A DNA stretch of 52,119 bases from Yoonia sp. (GTDB taxonomy: Bacteria > Pseudomonadota > Alphaproteobacteria > Rhodobacterales > Rhodobacteraceae): positions 1 to 52,119 of the forward strand of contig JAQXBV010000019.1 of the NCBI GenBank assembly GCA_029252195.1. Reading direction: 5' to 3'. Positions 36,183 through 52,119 of this stretch are shown here, piece after piece. Numbering within the stretch: the stretch's first letter is position 1; each line of letters starts with the position of its first letter. The translations under genes and the position numbers were made by a program. Below the pieces are notes generated by a model that was not told the origin of the DNA, did no database searches, and worked only from the letters and a program-made list of their open reading frames with translations.

Positions 36183-37309
36183 CAGTATGCGGGCTCCATG
36201 ACAGGGCTGTCGGGGACAGTGTGATGGATCGCGGGGATCGTGTAGATCGCGGCAAAGGCAGCCGCAGCACGCGCCATACCGCCTAGCCGTTGCACGGTGC
36301 CGCCAAAACCGCCACGCGCCTTGCCTTTGGCCACTTGAACGGAGGCACGCTCCATCCGGTCGAGATTTGGCCGCCAGCGCGGGTGATCGATATCAAGCGT
36401 GAAAGGGAACACCTGCTTGGAAATCTCGGAGGTTTTGCGGAACACCTCTTGGCCATACCACGTCACATCAACGCCAAGTGCCTCGTGGAACAAGGGCCTC
36501 TGATGATCGCGCACCCACATGGTCGAATAGACCGCCGTGAGGAAGAACTTGATCCAGATCTTGTTCATTCGCGACGTGGTCAGCGCAGGATCGGTTTTCA
36601 ACAGCAGGGCAAAAGCCTCGCCGTGGGAAAATTCGTCGTTACACCATTCACGGAACCACAAAAAGATCGGGTGGAACCGCTTGTCAGGGTGCTTTTCCAG
36701 ATGCCGGAAAATCGTGATATAGCGGGCATAACCAATCTTTTCAGACAGGTAAGTCGCGTAATAGATAAACTTCGGGCGGAAGTAAGTGTATTTCTTTTGC
36801 TGGGTCAAAAAGCCCAAGTTCACCCGAATACCGGCCTCGCGCAGCGCGTCGTTGATAAAGCCTGCATGGCGGGCCTCGTCTCGTGCCATCAGTTGGAACA
36901 GCGTGGTGATATCGGTGTTGGAACCGCGCCGCTTCATCTCTTTATAGAGCACACAGCCCGAGAATTCTGCGGTGCAGGAGGAGATCAGAAAGTCGATGAA
37001 TTCGGCCTTAAGCGCGGGCTCCATCCCTTCCCAATTGGCCTGCCATTCATCGTTCTTGCGAAAGTGACCTTTGTTAGGATCGGCCTTCATGCGGGCAATG
37101 AGAGCGTCCCAGTCCTTGCGCACAGGGGTCACGTCAATCGCGTCCATTTCGGCAAAATCTGTGGTGTAAAAGCGCGGCGTCAAAAGCGTGTTTTGCATCG
37201 CAACTTCTGTCGCCATCTCGGAGGTCATTTCAGGTCCATCAAGGGCGTCTTGCGCTGCAATCGCCTCTTCGGCGGTATCGGCAAATGCGGAATGCTTGGG
37301 ATTATTCAT
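36182..37309 (-). CDS. acsF: Aerobic Mg-protoporphyrin IX monomethyl ester cyclase
   Basis: A 375-residue diiron oxygenase that closes the isocyclic ring E using molecular oxygen, the aerobic route. Ferritin-like iron ligands are seen in SSCTAEFSGCVLYKEMKRR and the paired motif LMARDEARHAGF, and in WCNDEFSHGEAFALLL. In the absence of bchE in the window it is the only visible cyclase, which fits an obligately aerobic phototroph. It overlaps bciE by four bases (ATGA) and puhE by one. Its partner BciE is encoded immediately upstream. Confidence 0.96.
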   Translation of the reverse strand: MNNPKHSAFADTAEEAIAAQDALDGPEMTSEMATEVAMQNTLLTPRFYTTDFAEMDAIDVTPVRKDWDALIARMKADPNKGHFRKNDEWQANWEGMEPALKAEFIDFLISSCTAEFSGCVLYKEMKRRGSNTDITTLFQLMARDEARHAGFINDALREAGIRVNLGFLTQQKKYTYFRPKFIYYATYLSEKIGYARYITIFRHLEKHPDKRFHPIFLWFREWCNDEFSHGEAFALLLKTDPALTTSRMNKIWIKFFLTAVYSTMWVRDHQRPLFHEALGVDVTWYGQEVFRKTSEISKQVFPFTLDIDHPRWRPNLDRMERASVQVAKGKARGGFGGTVQRLGGMARAAAAFAAIYTIPAIHHTVPDSPVMEPAY

Positions 37310-37602
37310 GACAACACCTCATTACTGAACGAAAACTCGCAAAGTTCCATAAACTCGAAGTCACCCGTCAGGCGCGTCCATTGCTGTTCAACCCAAGACG
37401 CGCGGATGATTGTGGCAGTGCGGTGTTCCTCGACGATTTCACCGTAAGCTGCCATGATCTCGGCGCCATGCACCAGCACGCTATCTCCGGGGTTCACGAC
37501 CGCCCCGTTGTTGAATTTGACATGCGCGGACAGTTCCTCGAACCGGTGCGAGATTGTCACCGTGCAAGGCACCTGTTCTTTCGATCTTGTCAGAAATCCC
37601 AT
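37306..37602 (-). CDS. bciE: BciE-like AcsF cyclase partner
   Basis: A 98-residue protein with no membrane span or signal peptide: MGFLTRSKEQVPCTVTISHRFEELSAHVKFNNGAVV..., HGAEIMAAYGEIVEEHRTATIIRASW, and an acidic C-terminus. Its position between puhC and acsF is that of the alphaproteobacterial BciE, an auxiliary subunit required by the AcsF-type cyclase. The call is driven by position, size and this partnership; I did not verify a sequence match. It overlaps acsF by four bases. A tandem 24-base repeat precedes it. Confidence 0.7.
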   Translation of the reverse strand: MGFLTRSKEQVPCTVTISHRFEELSAHVKFNNGAVVNPGDSVLVHGAEIMAAYGEIVEEHRTATIIRASWVEQQWTRLTGDFEFMELCEFSFSNEVLS

Positions 37603-37616
37603 AATAAAAGTGTCCC

Positions 37617-37664
37617 TTTGGCTTAAGTGGTTTTAGTCGATTTGGCTTAAGTGGTTTTAGTCGA
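37617..37664. repeat. Perfect 24-bp tandem duplication at the puhC stop
   Basis: 37617-37640 and 37641-37664 are identical. The copy on the puhC side includes its last codons and TAA stop (ATT-GAC-TAA in sense), and the second copy lies in the gap before bciE. It lengthens the puhC-bciE gap by 24 bases without affecting either frame. It looks like a recent slippage event. Confidence 0.85.
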
Positions 37665-38124
37665 TCAGCCTGGCGAAGGCTGCGACGTTGTCCTGGCCAT
37701 ATCCGATCAATTCGATCATCCAGCCGGTTGTGTCATCGAAAATTGCGATATGTCCGTTTTCACGGCGCACGAGGCGCAGGGGCGCGTCGGAGGTGACGTC
37801 CTGCACGATACGTTCGCGGTTCACTGACATCCATATTACATCAATAAATCCGGCCTTGTCATCACTAGAAGCCCCGATTTCGATGCCATTTTTATCATAA
37901 ACGACTACCCCGTCGCTACGGGTGCCGGTCAGGGTGATCATACGCTCTGCCGCGACAGGGCTTTGCACCAGAACGCCGTCCATCGGACGTCCCGAAAGCT
38001 GGTCGTAAGCGACAAGAGCGATAGCCGAAAGCATCAGCCCGAACATCGCTTGCACGAGAACCTTTGGCACCATATCGCGGTCGCGGTGCTTCATCTGTTT
38101 GGACAAAGTTGAGAAATGAGCCAT
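37657..38124 (-). CDS. puhC: PuhC, photosynthetic complex assembly protein
   Basis: A 155-residue protein with one N-terminal membrane span (about residues 20-42, VLVQAMFGLMLSAIALVAYD) and a periplasmic domain containing RMITLTGTRSDGVVVYDKNG, DDKAGFIDVIW and RRENGHIAIFDDTTGWMIEL. This is the standard PuhC arrangement. PuhC in Rhodobacter is needed for efficient LH1-reaction centre assembly. It begins five bases after the puhB stop. Confidence 0.88.
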   Translation of the reverse strand: MAHFSTLSKQMKHRDRDMVPKVLVQAMFGLMLSAIALVAYDQLSGRPMDGVLVQSPVAAERMITLTGTRSDGVVVYDKNGIEIGASSDDKAGFIDVIWMSVNRERIVQDVTSDAPLRLVRRENGHIAIFDDTTGWMIELIGYGQDNVAAFARLID

Positions 38125-38129
38125 GACGA

Positions 38130-38765
38130 TTACTCCGCTGCGATTGCGTTTGCGCCGGTTTGGCGGCGGCTGATTTGTGGCTCACAGACGCGCGTCTCTG
38201 CGGCCTCTGCGAAAATGCGCGCAACGCGGGCGGCGTCAGGGATCGCGCGGAAGGCCGGCTGCGTGCGGCTGATATGCCACGGGCGCACATGCGGCCATGT
38301 CATCATATAAGAAAGGCGGGTGTCGCCGATCAGCTCGAACGTCACTGTGCCGATGCCCGATTTATGCACCGATGCCTGTGCTGTGCCGATGCAGACATAC
38401 GGCAGGTTCAGCGTCATGGTCAGGGCGGCGCCAATCCGCAAACATGCGCGCTTGTTCGTCAATGTATAAACGGTGCTGCGCGCCTGCACGACAGCCACGA
38501 TATAAAGCAAAAGGCCCGCAATTAGTCCGGCCATCAAAAACGGCACCCCGTGTCCCATCGCCTCGTTGAAAGGCATCGAGGCCGAGGAGACACCAACACG
38601 CCAGATCGCAAGGAACGCGAAATAGCCTATGACCCAATTCAGCCCCAAGGCGTCCTTTGCGAGGCGCAGGGCGTCGGGGCTGCCTTGCCACAAAATCTCT
38701 TCGCCCGCAGGAAGTTCGGCAGGCAAGCCGCGGACCGGTTCAAAGTTGAAATCATCGTGATGCAT
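38130..38765 (-). CDS. puhB: PuhB, reaction-centre assembly protein
   Basis: A 211-residue protein with a PH-like soluble part and two or three membrane spans. It begins MHHDDFNFEPVRGLPAELPAGEEILWQGSPD; NWVIGYFAFLAIWRVGV and AGLIAGLLLYIVAVVQARSTVYTLTNKR follow. PuhB takes part in assembly of the reaction centre with PuhA. The start at 38765 is the first conserved Met; the frame stays open to 39008 inside puhA without support. It is five bases before puhC and about 65 bases after puhA. Confidence 0.9.
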   Translation of the reverse strand: MHHDDFNFEPVRGLPAELPAGEEILWQGSPDALRLAKDALGLNWVIGYFAFLAIWRVGVSSASMPFNEAMGHGVPFLMAGLIAGLLLYIVAVVQARSTVYTLTNKRACLRIGAALTMTLNLPYVCIGTAQASVHKSGIGTVTFELIGDTRLSYMMTWPHVRPWHISRTQPAFRAIPDAARVARIFAEAAETRVCEPQISRRQTGANAIAAE

Positions 38766-38829
38766 TGTTTTTGTCCCTATTATTCGTTGGGCGGGGCGAG
38801 CGGCGAACACGCCCCGCGATATGGTGGTT

Positions 38830-39603
38830 TTACAAGACCGGTTCGGACCGTTTGGCATCTGCATAAAGTGTGCCGCCGCCAAAATAAGCCATGATCTTAT
38901 CCTCTTCGAGAAGCGTGATCTGATCGGCCTTTTTGGTGGTAGGGATGCCGGTAAAATGGGCCTCGTATATCGAGCGCACAACAACACGGTCGCTTTTGAT
39001 CTTGGCAAAGTTGATCGGGATCATGCGGAGTTGCCCGGTGCCCTCAGGGTTCACATCAACGGTCAGGTAGCGGACCATTTGCTCTGGCACGTCAATCCAC
39101 ATATCGGTGATGCGCCCGATGACCTCGCCATCGCCAGCCACCACGGCCTTGCCGCGCGGGTCGGTGCCGGCAGAGACCTTGAAGTCGGGCAGCGCCGACA
39201 TTGGTTTGATCTTGGCATGGCCGTGCGCATCAAGCTCGGGGTGATTGCTTCGCGGCGCCCATGACGCAGGTCCAACACCGTCCGTCATCGGATTGCCCGT
39301 TGGCATATAGGGCGAGCCTGCGGCAACACCGGTGCGCGCCAGCTTGAGCTTGTCGCGATCACGGCGTTGCCCTGATGGCACGGTCAATTTGCCACGCCCG
39401 TTTGGCAAAAGAAAGGTTTTATCGGCAGGCACAGGGAACAGGCCCTGATTTGGGGCCTCGTTGCCATCGTCATCCTGAAGCGGATAGCCCTCGCGCATGT
39501 TTTCGGTTTGCAGGTAATAGACCAGCAGCGCGAAAAAGAGCCAGAACAGCCAGATTGCGGCGCTTGCCAGATCGAAGTTGCCGAAAAAGTTGTTACCGAG
39601 CAT
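38830..39603 (-). CDS. puhA: Photosynthetic reaction centre H subunit
   Basis: A 257-residue protein with one N-terminal membrane helix (DLASAAIWLFWLFFALLVYYLQTENMREGYPL) and a cytoplasmic domain with the PRC-barrel-like segment GEVIGRITDMWIDVPEQMVRYLTVD. It caps the L-M dimer and guides proton delivery to QB. The start at 39603 (MLGNNFFGNFD) has GGAGG upstream; the frame open to 39630 is longer but unconserved. It follows lhaA by 33 bases. Confidence 0.96.
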   Translation of the reverse strand: MLGNNFFGNFDLASAAIWLFWLFFALLVYYLQTENMREGYPLQDDDGNEAPNQGLFPVPADKTFLLPNGRGKLTVPSGQRRDRDKLKLARTGVAAGSPYMPTGNPMTDGVGPASWAPRSNHPELDAHGHAKIKPMSALPDFKVSAGTDPRGKAVVAGDGEVIGRITDMWIDVPEQMVRYLTVDVNPEGTGQLRMIPINFAKIKSDRVVVRSIYEAHFTGIPTTKKADQITLLEEDKIMAYFGGGTLYADAKRSEPVL

Positions 39604-39636
39604 GGATGTGTCCTCCGAGGTTGAGATCAAAAAGTG

Positions 39637-41067
39637 TCATGTTGGAAAATCGGCCAAACCGATAGGCTTGGTCGTTTTGCCCGACAGCGCGCGCGCCTTG
39701 ACCAGCGGGCCAAGTGCGATGAGCGTGCAGAACAGAAGGCCGATTTCAAGGTGGTAGACGACGGAATAGCCCGTCGCAGACGAATGAAGCGCCTCGCCAA
39801 GAGCGCCCGAAGTGGCCGCGCCGTCGACAAGATCGCGCACAGCCCCGCCGATGAAAATCGACAGACCCGCGGCCGTTGCCTGTGCCGCACCCCAAGCGCC
39901 AAGTGCGAGACCCTTGCCTGCGGTGCCACTGGTGTTCAGCGTCATGGCGGCGGTCAGGGTGGCAACGGCAAACAGCCCGCCCCCGATGCCTATGCCAAAG
40001 GCCCCCGCGAAGAAAACGGGGACGCTATCGAGCGGTCCTGCGAAGATCACGGCGACAAAGGCCATGAGCCCGAACAGGATGCCCCGTCCGGCCATGCGGT
40101 AGGGATCAAGATCCGCCTTCAGCCATCTTGCGGCCATGCCGAACCCGATGAGCGCACCCATGGCCCAGAGTGCCGAAAGCGAGGTCGTGGCAGAGACCGA
40201 CAGCCCGAGAATTTCGCCGCCATAGGGTTCCAGCAGCACGTCTTGCATGTTGAACCCTAGCGTGCCGATGAACACAACGACAAGCAAACGGCCCGCACTG
40301 CCACCACTGACCAGATCGGTCCAGGCATCGCGAAACTGCGGCTTTGGCGCGCTGCGCTCGGATTTGGTCATCGGACTGATTTTCTCCTGCTTCCACAGGG
40401 CCGTGATGTTCAAAAGAAGGGTGACGACGGCGGTGCCTTGGATCACCTGCACCAAACGCAGCGCCGAAAAGTTTTGCAGCAATGCGCCCACGATCAGTGC
40501 GGAAATGCCCATCCCGATGAGGAATGTGACGTAAAGCAAGGCGACAACTTGTGGTCGTGTCTCTTCGGTCGCGCGGTCGGCGGCCAGTGCCAGACCTGCG
40601 GTTTGTGTCATATGCATGCCGATGCCTGTCATCAGGAACGCAAGTGCCGTGCCGACTTCGCCTGCCCAGCTTGGCCCCGTGACCTGATCGCCTGACAGCA
40701 ACAAAAGGCCCATCGGCATGATGGCCAGACCGCCGAACTGCCACATCGAGCCGAACCAGAGGTAGGGAATACGCTTCCAGCCGATTGCAGAGCGGTAGTT
40801 GTCAGAGCGGAACCCCAAAAGCGCGCGAAACGGTGCGACCAGCACGGGGATCGCGATCATCAGGGCGACCAATGTGGCCGAGACGCTCAGTTCGACAATC
40901 ATTACGCGGTTGAGCGTGCCAAGTAGCATCACCGCCGCCATACCGACCGAAACCTGAAACAGCGACAGCCGCAACAACTGCCCCAAGGGCAGATCGTCGC
41001 TGACCGCATCCGAAAACGGCAGCGCCCGCATCGTGATCGACTTAAGCAGGTTACGGGACACAATCAT
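39637..41067 (-). CDS. lhaA: LhaA, PucC-family LH1 assembly factor
   Basis: A 476-residue membrane protein with about twelve spans. It carries the PucC/BCH2-family blocks LFQVSVGMAAVMLLGTLNRVMIVEL, GWKRIPYLWFGSMWQFGGLA, GMHMTQTAGLALAADRA, and ALGAWGAAQATAAGLSIFIGGA. Located between bchM and puhA as in Rhodobacter (F1696/LhaA), it aids LH1 assembly, probably by delivering bacteriochlorophyll. It overlaps bchM by four bases (ATGA). Confidence 0.95.
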   Translation of the reverse strand: MIVSRNLLKSITMRALPFSDAVSDDLPLGQLLRLSLFQVSVGMAAVMLLGTLNRVMIVELSVSATLVALMIAIPVLVAPFRALLGFRSDNYRSAIGWKRIPYLWFGSMWQFGGLAIMPMGLLLLSGDQVTGPSWAGEVGTALAFLMTGIGMHMTQTAGLALAADRATEETRPQVVALLYVTFLIGMGISALIVGALLQNFSALRLVQVIQGTAVVTLLLNITALWKQEKISPMTKSERSAPKPQFRDAWTDLVSGGSAGRLLVVVFIGTLGFNMQDVLLEPYGGEILGLSVSATTSLSALWAMGALIGFGMAARWLKADLDPYRMAGRGILFGLMAFVAVIFAGPLDSVPVFFAGAFGIGIGGGLFAVATLTAAMTLNTSGTAGKGLALGAWGAAQATAAGLSIFIGGAVRDLVDGAATSGALGEALHSSATGYSVVYHLEIGLLFCTLIALGPLVKARALSGKTTKPIGLADFPT

Positions 41068-41731
41068 GCGCGGAACTCCAATGCGTTGGAGATGTAAAAG
41101 CCCGATGTCACACGCTGCACATCTGTGAGCGTGCCATGGGCCAGTTTCTTGGACAGGCGGGCAGGGGCGTGCGGCACCATCGTGGGAGAGCGGTCAGCAC
41201 GCGGGAAAAGTTTGCCAATCCGCCACATCGCCATCAACAACGGCGTGCGCGGGGCCACGGTAAACACCATATTGTCACGCAGGCGCGGCGCGATGCCGTC
41301 CAGAATGCGAATGATATCGTCCTCGGCGTAATAGATCATCGAATCCATCGCGACGATATGATCAAAGAGGCCAAGTGCAGGGTCAAGCATATCACCCGCC
41401 TGGAACGTGAGACTACCGGCAAGCTGCGGCGGTGTCCGCTTTTGCGCAATCTCGATCAGCTGTGGCGATATATCGACGCCAATAACATCAGCGCCGCGTG
41501 CGGCAAGTTCAAACGCCAGCGCGCCTGTGCCGCAACCCGCATCCAAGATCCGCGCACCTGTCAGATCGTCAGGCAACTGTTGCTGCAAAACGGCCCGCAT
41601 CCGGTCACGGCCCGCACGCACGGTTGCGCGAATACCGGACACGGGCGCGTCCGATGTCAGGCGCTCCCATGTCTTGGTCGCGGTGCGGTCGAAATAGGTT
41701 TCGACGTTGTTACGGGTGGCCTCGTAAGACA

Positions 41732-41732
<1 letters not shown>
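41064..41732 (-). CDS. bchM: Mg-protoporphyrin IX O-methyltransferase
   Basis: A 222-residue SAM-dependent enzyme that methylates the propionate of Mg-protoporphyrin IX. The N-terminal helix MSYEATRNNVETYFDRTATKTWERLT is typical, the SAM site is ILDAGCGTGALAFELAARGADVIGVDIS, and EDDIIRILDGIAPRLRDNMVFTVAPRTPLLM and LGK-type residues follow. It starts in the bchL stop (TAATG, one base) and overlaps lhaA by four. Confidence 0.96.
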
Positions 41733-49498
<7,766 letters not shown>

Positions 49499-49554
49499 GT
49501 GAATCCCCAAAGAGTGCTGAGCCGTTCCTAAAATCTGCCACCGCGATCGCAATG

Positions 49555-49669
49555 TGTCAACTTAGATTTACACTATTTTACCACACTACCGCCTATTAAT
49601 TTCGCCTTTTGGCTATGTTTCACTACATAATTAGGTGTTTGGTGCAAAAACTGTCAATATTATTTGACA
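49555..49669. promoter_or_regulatory. Two PpsR boxes between bchF and ppaA
   Basis: TGTCAACTTAGATTTACA at 49555-49572 is 57 bases before the bchF start and TGTCAATATTATTTGACA at 49652-49669 is 83 bases before the ppaA start. Both are exact TGT-N12-ACA and are 79 bases apart, so they may serve the two divergent promoters separately or through a DNA loop. The 253-base gap holds no other gene. Confidence 0.8.
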
Positions 49670-49752
49670 ACATGGCTGTGCTGATTGACCATAGGAAGAC
49701 GAAGGCGGGACCGTGTCCTGTTATGTGCCGCAATACTGCCAAGGAGCTGTTC

Positions 49753-50550
49753 ATGTCTGAGCATGGGTATTTTCAGAACGCGAAGGCTGTCTCAAGTTTG
49801 AATGCAGTGGCTATGCATGCCCTGCGCGTATTGGTGCGGCAACCGTCCGATCATACACTCCTTGCACACCCCGGCCTGTCGGGCGACCAGATACACGCGC
49901 GGCTTTTGGCGGTCGTGACAGCCGCAGATAGTGCAGAGTTTGCAAGCATGATCTCGGCGCTTACGTCACGTGGCGTATCGCACCAGATCATCGCAAATAC
50001 CCATGTCCCGCAACTTGCCCGCACCTTGGGGCAGGCTTGGGCGGATGGCACGATGTCGTTTGCACAGGTCTCGATCGGTTGTGCGCGGCTACAAGGCTAC
50101 TTGCGTCAAAAGGGGTTGAACTGGTGCGACGACGCTGAAATGCGCGCGGCACCCAAAGGTTCCGTTTTTCTAGCGGTGCCCGATTTCGAGCAACATACGC
50201 TTGGTGCCACGCTGCTGGCAGGTCAACTGCGCGCAAACGGGTTTAGCGTGACTTTGGCCTTTCACGCTCCGGTTGAGCAGATTGTCAAAATGGCGATCAC
50301 AGGTCAACACAATGCCTTTATGATTTCGTCGTCTTGCAGTGAAACGCTTGCATTACTGGGTGCGACGGTCCAAAGACTAAAACATGCGCAGCCTGCGACA
50401 CCAGTTATTTTGGGCGGCAATGCGCTCGAGCAGGGATCCGATTTTTTATTGCGAACCGGTGCTGATCATAAAGCGCAGTGTTGGCAAGATGTCGTGAGCA
50501 TTCTTATGCCTGCGTCTGTGAATGAAAATACCGACCCGTTCGGGCGGTAA
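49753..50550 (+). CDS. ppaA: PpaA/AerR-type cobalamin-binding PpsR modulator
   Basis: A 265-residue B12-binding regulator. The B12 ligand motif is F-E-Q-H-T-L-G with H148, close to the axial histidine position of AerR; the domain continues SSSCSETLALLG and VILGGNALEQG. The N-terminal helical part has LGQAWADGTMSFAQVS. AerR/PpaA binds cobalamin under light and antagonises PpsR/CrtJ. The start at 49753 has AAGGAG upstream; the frame open from 49609 crosses a PpsR box. It lies immediately before ppsR, as in Rhodobacter. Confidence 0.9.
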   Translation: MSEHGYFQNAKAVSSLNAVAMHALRVLVRQPSDHTLLAHPGLSGDQIHARLLAVVTAADSAEFASMISALTSRGVSHQIIANTHVPQLARTLGQAWADGTMSFAQVSIGCARLQGYLRQKGLNWCDDAEMRAAPKGSVFLAVPDFEQHTLGATLLAGQLRANGFSVTLAFHAPVEQIVKMAITGQHNAFMISSSCSETLALLGATVQRLKHAQPATPVILGGNALEQGSDFLLRTGADHKAQCWQDVVSILMPASVNENTDPFGR

Positions 50551-50593
50551 CGAGATGGATGAGCCAAGACGCTCAGAACAGGAAGTTACGTCA

Positions 50594-52006
50594 ATGATGT
50601 CTCCAGGCGATATGGCATGGACGAGCGGTTTGATCCCGATGATCGAGCCGGACGAAGTGACGAAAATCATTTCCCGCATTTCCGACATTGCGCTTGTTAT
50701 GTCGCAAGACGGAATGGTCATCGGCGTGATGACAAACCCCAGTTTTCGTGGCGAGTTTGACCTGAACACTTGGCAGGGGCGTAACCTGACCGAAGAGTTG
50801 ACGGTCGAGAGCATTCCCAAACTGAACAAGCGGTTGCAAGAGGTCCAAAAGGGCGGCGGGTCGTCTCAGGCCCTCGAGTTGAACCATAAGGCCAACGGAG
50901 CCTACCCCGAATTTCCCATCCGTTACAGCTTTCACAGGATCGGCAGCGATGGCGCAATTTTGCTGCTTGGCAGCGACTTGCGGTCCACCGCCGAGATGCA
51001 ACAGCAACTTGTAGGCGCGCAGATTGCGCTGGAACAGGATTACGAGGCGCAGCGCGACAGGAATTTGAAGTTCCGCGTTTTGATGTCGGTAATGGATGAG
51101 CCGGTGATCTATCTGTCGCCCCGCAGCGGCCTTATCCTTGAGGCCAATACAGCAGCCGCCGCGATGATGGGGAAAACCCAGGCCGATCTCGCGGGCGCTG
51201 CTTTCACATCGATTATCGAAGACAAATCGTCCGGCGAGCTTGTTGACCGCTTGGTTGCGTCCGCCACCGAGGAATCATCTTTGCCGGTCAAAGCTGTTGC
51301 AATCTACCACCACAAGCCGATCTATTTGCGCCCGAAACTGTTTCGCACGTCGGGCGAGCAAGTTTTGCTGTGCAAGCTATCATCCCCCGAGGGAGAGCTG
51401 TCGCGGCCCGATCTGCAATCAGAGAATCTTGCCTATCTGTTCGAGGCGGGCGTTGATGCCATCGTCTTTGTGAACGCGGCAGGCACAATTCTGTCGGGCA
51501 ACGAGGCGTTTCTGAAGCTTGCCGACGTCGCCCATGCCCATAGTATCAAGGGCCGCACGCTTGCCGATTTCCTCAGCCGTGGCTCGATTGATCTTAATGT
51601 CATGCTGGATAGTGCAAAGCGCACGGGTGCGATGCGGCTTTATGCGACCAAGATCAAAAGCGAACTTGGCGTTGATCGCTCGATCGAGATTTCGACCACG
51701 CGGCTTAAGGCGGGAAATGATCCGGTCTATGCGCTTATTATTCGCGATGCCAGCCGGATCGAGGCCGTGCGCCCTGCAAGCTCGCAGGTCACGGATGTCG
51801 ATATGCAGTCGGTGATCGAATATATCGGAAGCCAGTCGCTCAAGGACATCGTCGCGAAAACCACCGATGTGGTGGAAAAGATGTGCATCGAAACTGCCGT
51901 CGAGATGACATCCAACAACCGCGTTGCCGCAGCCGAGATGCTAGGCCTTTCGCGCCAGTCGCTTTATGTGAAGCTGCGCAAATACGGTCTGGTCAAGAAA
52001 GACTAA
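50594..52006 (+). CDS. ppsR: Photosynthesis repressor PpsR (CrtJ)
   Basis: A 470-residue repressor binding TGT-N12-ACA. It has an N-terminal PAS-like domain, the QQLVGAQIALEQDYEAQRDRN coiled helix, two further PAS domains, and a Fis-type helix-turn-helix (NNRVAAAEMLGLSRQSLYVKLRKYGL, about 441-466). Both redox cysteines of Rhodobacter PpsR are conserved: C260 (VLLCKL) and C431 (EKMCIET), consistent with redox-dependent repression. Start 50594 has AGGAAG eight bases upstream; 50522 overlaps ppaA, and 50555 and 50615 are alternatives. It represses the operons with PpsR boxes in this window. Confidence 0.95.
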   Translation: MMSPGDMAWTSGLIPMIEPDEVTKIISRISDIALVMSQDGMVIGVMTNPSFRGEFDLNTWQGRNLTEELTVESIPKLNKRLQEVQKGGGSSQALELNHKANGAYPEFPIRYSFHRIGSDGAILLLGSDLRSTAEMQQQLVGAQIALEQDYEAQRDRNLKFRVLMSVMDEPVIYLSPRSGLILEANTAAAAMMGKTQADLAGAAFTSIIEDKSSGELVDRLVASATEESSLPVKAVAIYHHKPIYLRPKLFRTSGEQVLLCKLSSPEGELSRPDLQSENLAYLFEAGVDAIVFVNAAGTILSGNEAFLKLADVAHAHSIKGRTLADFLSRGSIDLNVMLDSAKRTGAMRLYATKIKSELGVDRSIEISTTRLKAGNDPVYALIIRDASRIEAVRPASSQVTDVDMQSVIEYIGSQSLKDIVAKTTDVVEKMCIETAVEMTSNNRVAAAEMLGLSRQSLYVKLRKYGLVKKD

Positions 52007-52119
52007 ATTCCGCCGCACAGGGTTGCCACGTTACACCTTGCCGATTGTAAACCACCGTAACAGATGGTTCATGCAAGCTTCGCGCATTACAAGGCGCGTC
52101 AGTGTCATTGAGATATATT
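52007..52119. promoter_or_regulatory. Noncoding tail after ppsR with a PpsR-like element
   Basis: No gene is visible before the window ends. It contains TGT-N11-ACA at 52046-52062 (TGTAAACCACCGTAACA), one base short of the consensus, as at crtI/crtA, and the inverted repeat TTACA-N10-TGTAA at 52031-52050. They could control a photosynthesis gene beyond the right edge. No terminator hairpin for ppsR is obvious. Confidence 0.35.

Noticed and set aside
36290..37447. A 385-residue open frame on the plus strand opposite acsF
   Set aside because: Antisense shadow of acsF and bciE; the sequence resembles nothing and has no ribosome site.
37617..37664. CRISPR or attachment-site repeat
   Set aside because: Just two adjacent identical units without spacers; a tandem duplication explains it.

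Overview
This window is an almost complete photosynthesis gene cluster (PGC) of an aerobic anoxygenic phototroph of the Rhodobacteraceae (roseobacter/Rhodobacter relatives), and it appears to be plasmid-borne. It holds type-II reaction-centre genes (pufL, pufM, puhA), LH1 genes (pufBA), oxygen-dependent cyclase genes (acsF, bciE), the spheroidene-type crt genes, bchl genes from bchX/Y/Z to bchG/P, and a ppaA-ppsR regulator pair. A complete repABC replication/partition operon sits inside the cluster, between bchO and hemE. No pufC, LH2 (puc) or bchE/bchJ gene is seen in the window. The puf operon has pufQ and pufX followed by dxs, which is the Rhodobacter arrangement rather than the pufC arrangement common in roseobacters.

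Layout. 1-770: 3' remnant of an ISNCY-like insertion sequence, a small hypothetical gene and the element's end repeats. 832-2327: a c-type cytochrome (minus) and a cobalamin-binding AerR/PpaA-like regulator (plus). 2330-6280 (plus): bchG, a PucC-family transporter, bchP, idi. 6281-18466 (minus, read right to left): crtE, crtF, bchC, bchX, bchY, bchZ, pufQ, pufB, pufA, pufL, pufM, pufX, dxs. 18572-20940 (plus): crtD, crtC. 20937-24003 (minus): crtI, crtB, tspO. 24116-28335 (plus): crtA, bchI, bchD, bchO. 28332-31880 (minus): repA, repB, repC with a probable antisense RNA. 32021-33028 (minus) hemE, then 33158-34108 (plus) hemC. 34178-49498 (minus): a 14-gene run bchF, N, B, H, L, M, lhaA, puhA, B, C, bciE, acsF, puhE, hemA, closed by a symmetric terminator. 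49753-52006 (plus): ppaA, ppsR.

Regulation. TGT-N12-ACA boxes, the PpsR/CrtJ target, lie before bchG (two), between crtF and bchC (two), between crtE and crtD (two), between crtI and crtA (one plus an N11 variant), between hemE and hemC (one) and between bchF and ppaA (two). The same window encodes PpsR and two AerR-like B12 proteins, so repressor, antirepressor candidates and targets travel together. The hem genes give the unit its own tetrapyrrole supply, and idi and dxs feed isoprenoids into carotenoids and the bacteriochlorophyll tail.

Points worth a second look are the repABC operon buried in the cluster with no visible terminator on either side (hemE reads toward repABC; bchIDO reads antisense into repC), a second B12 regulator next to bchG, crtC with no normal start codon at the beginning of its conserved region, hemE with ATC where ATG is expected, and pufX on a plasmid PGC. 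Gene identities come from reading the protein sequences; no database search was run.
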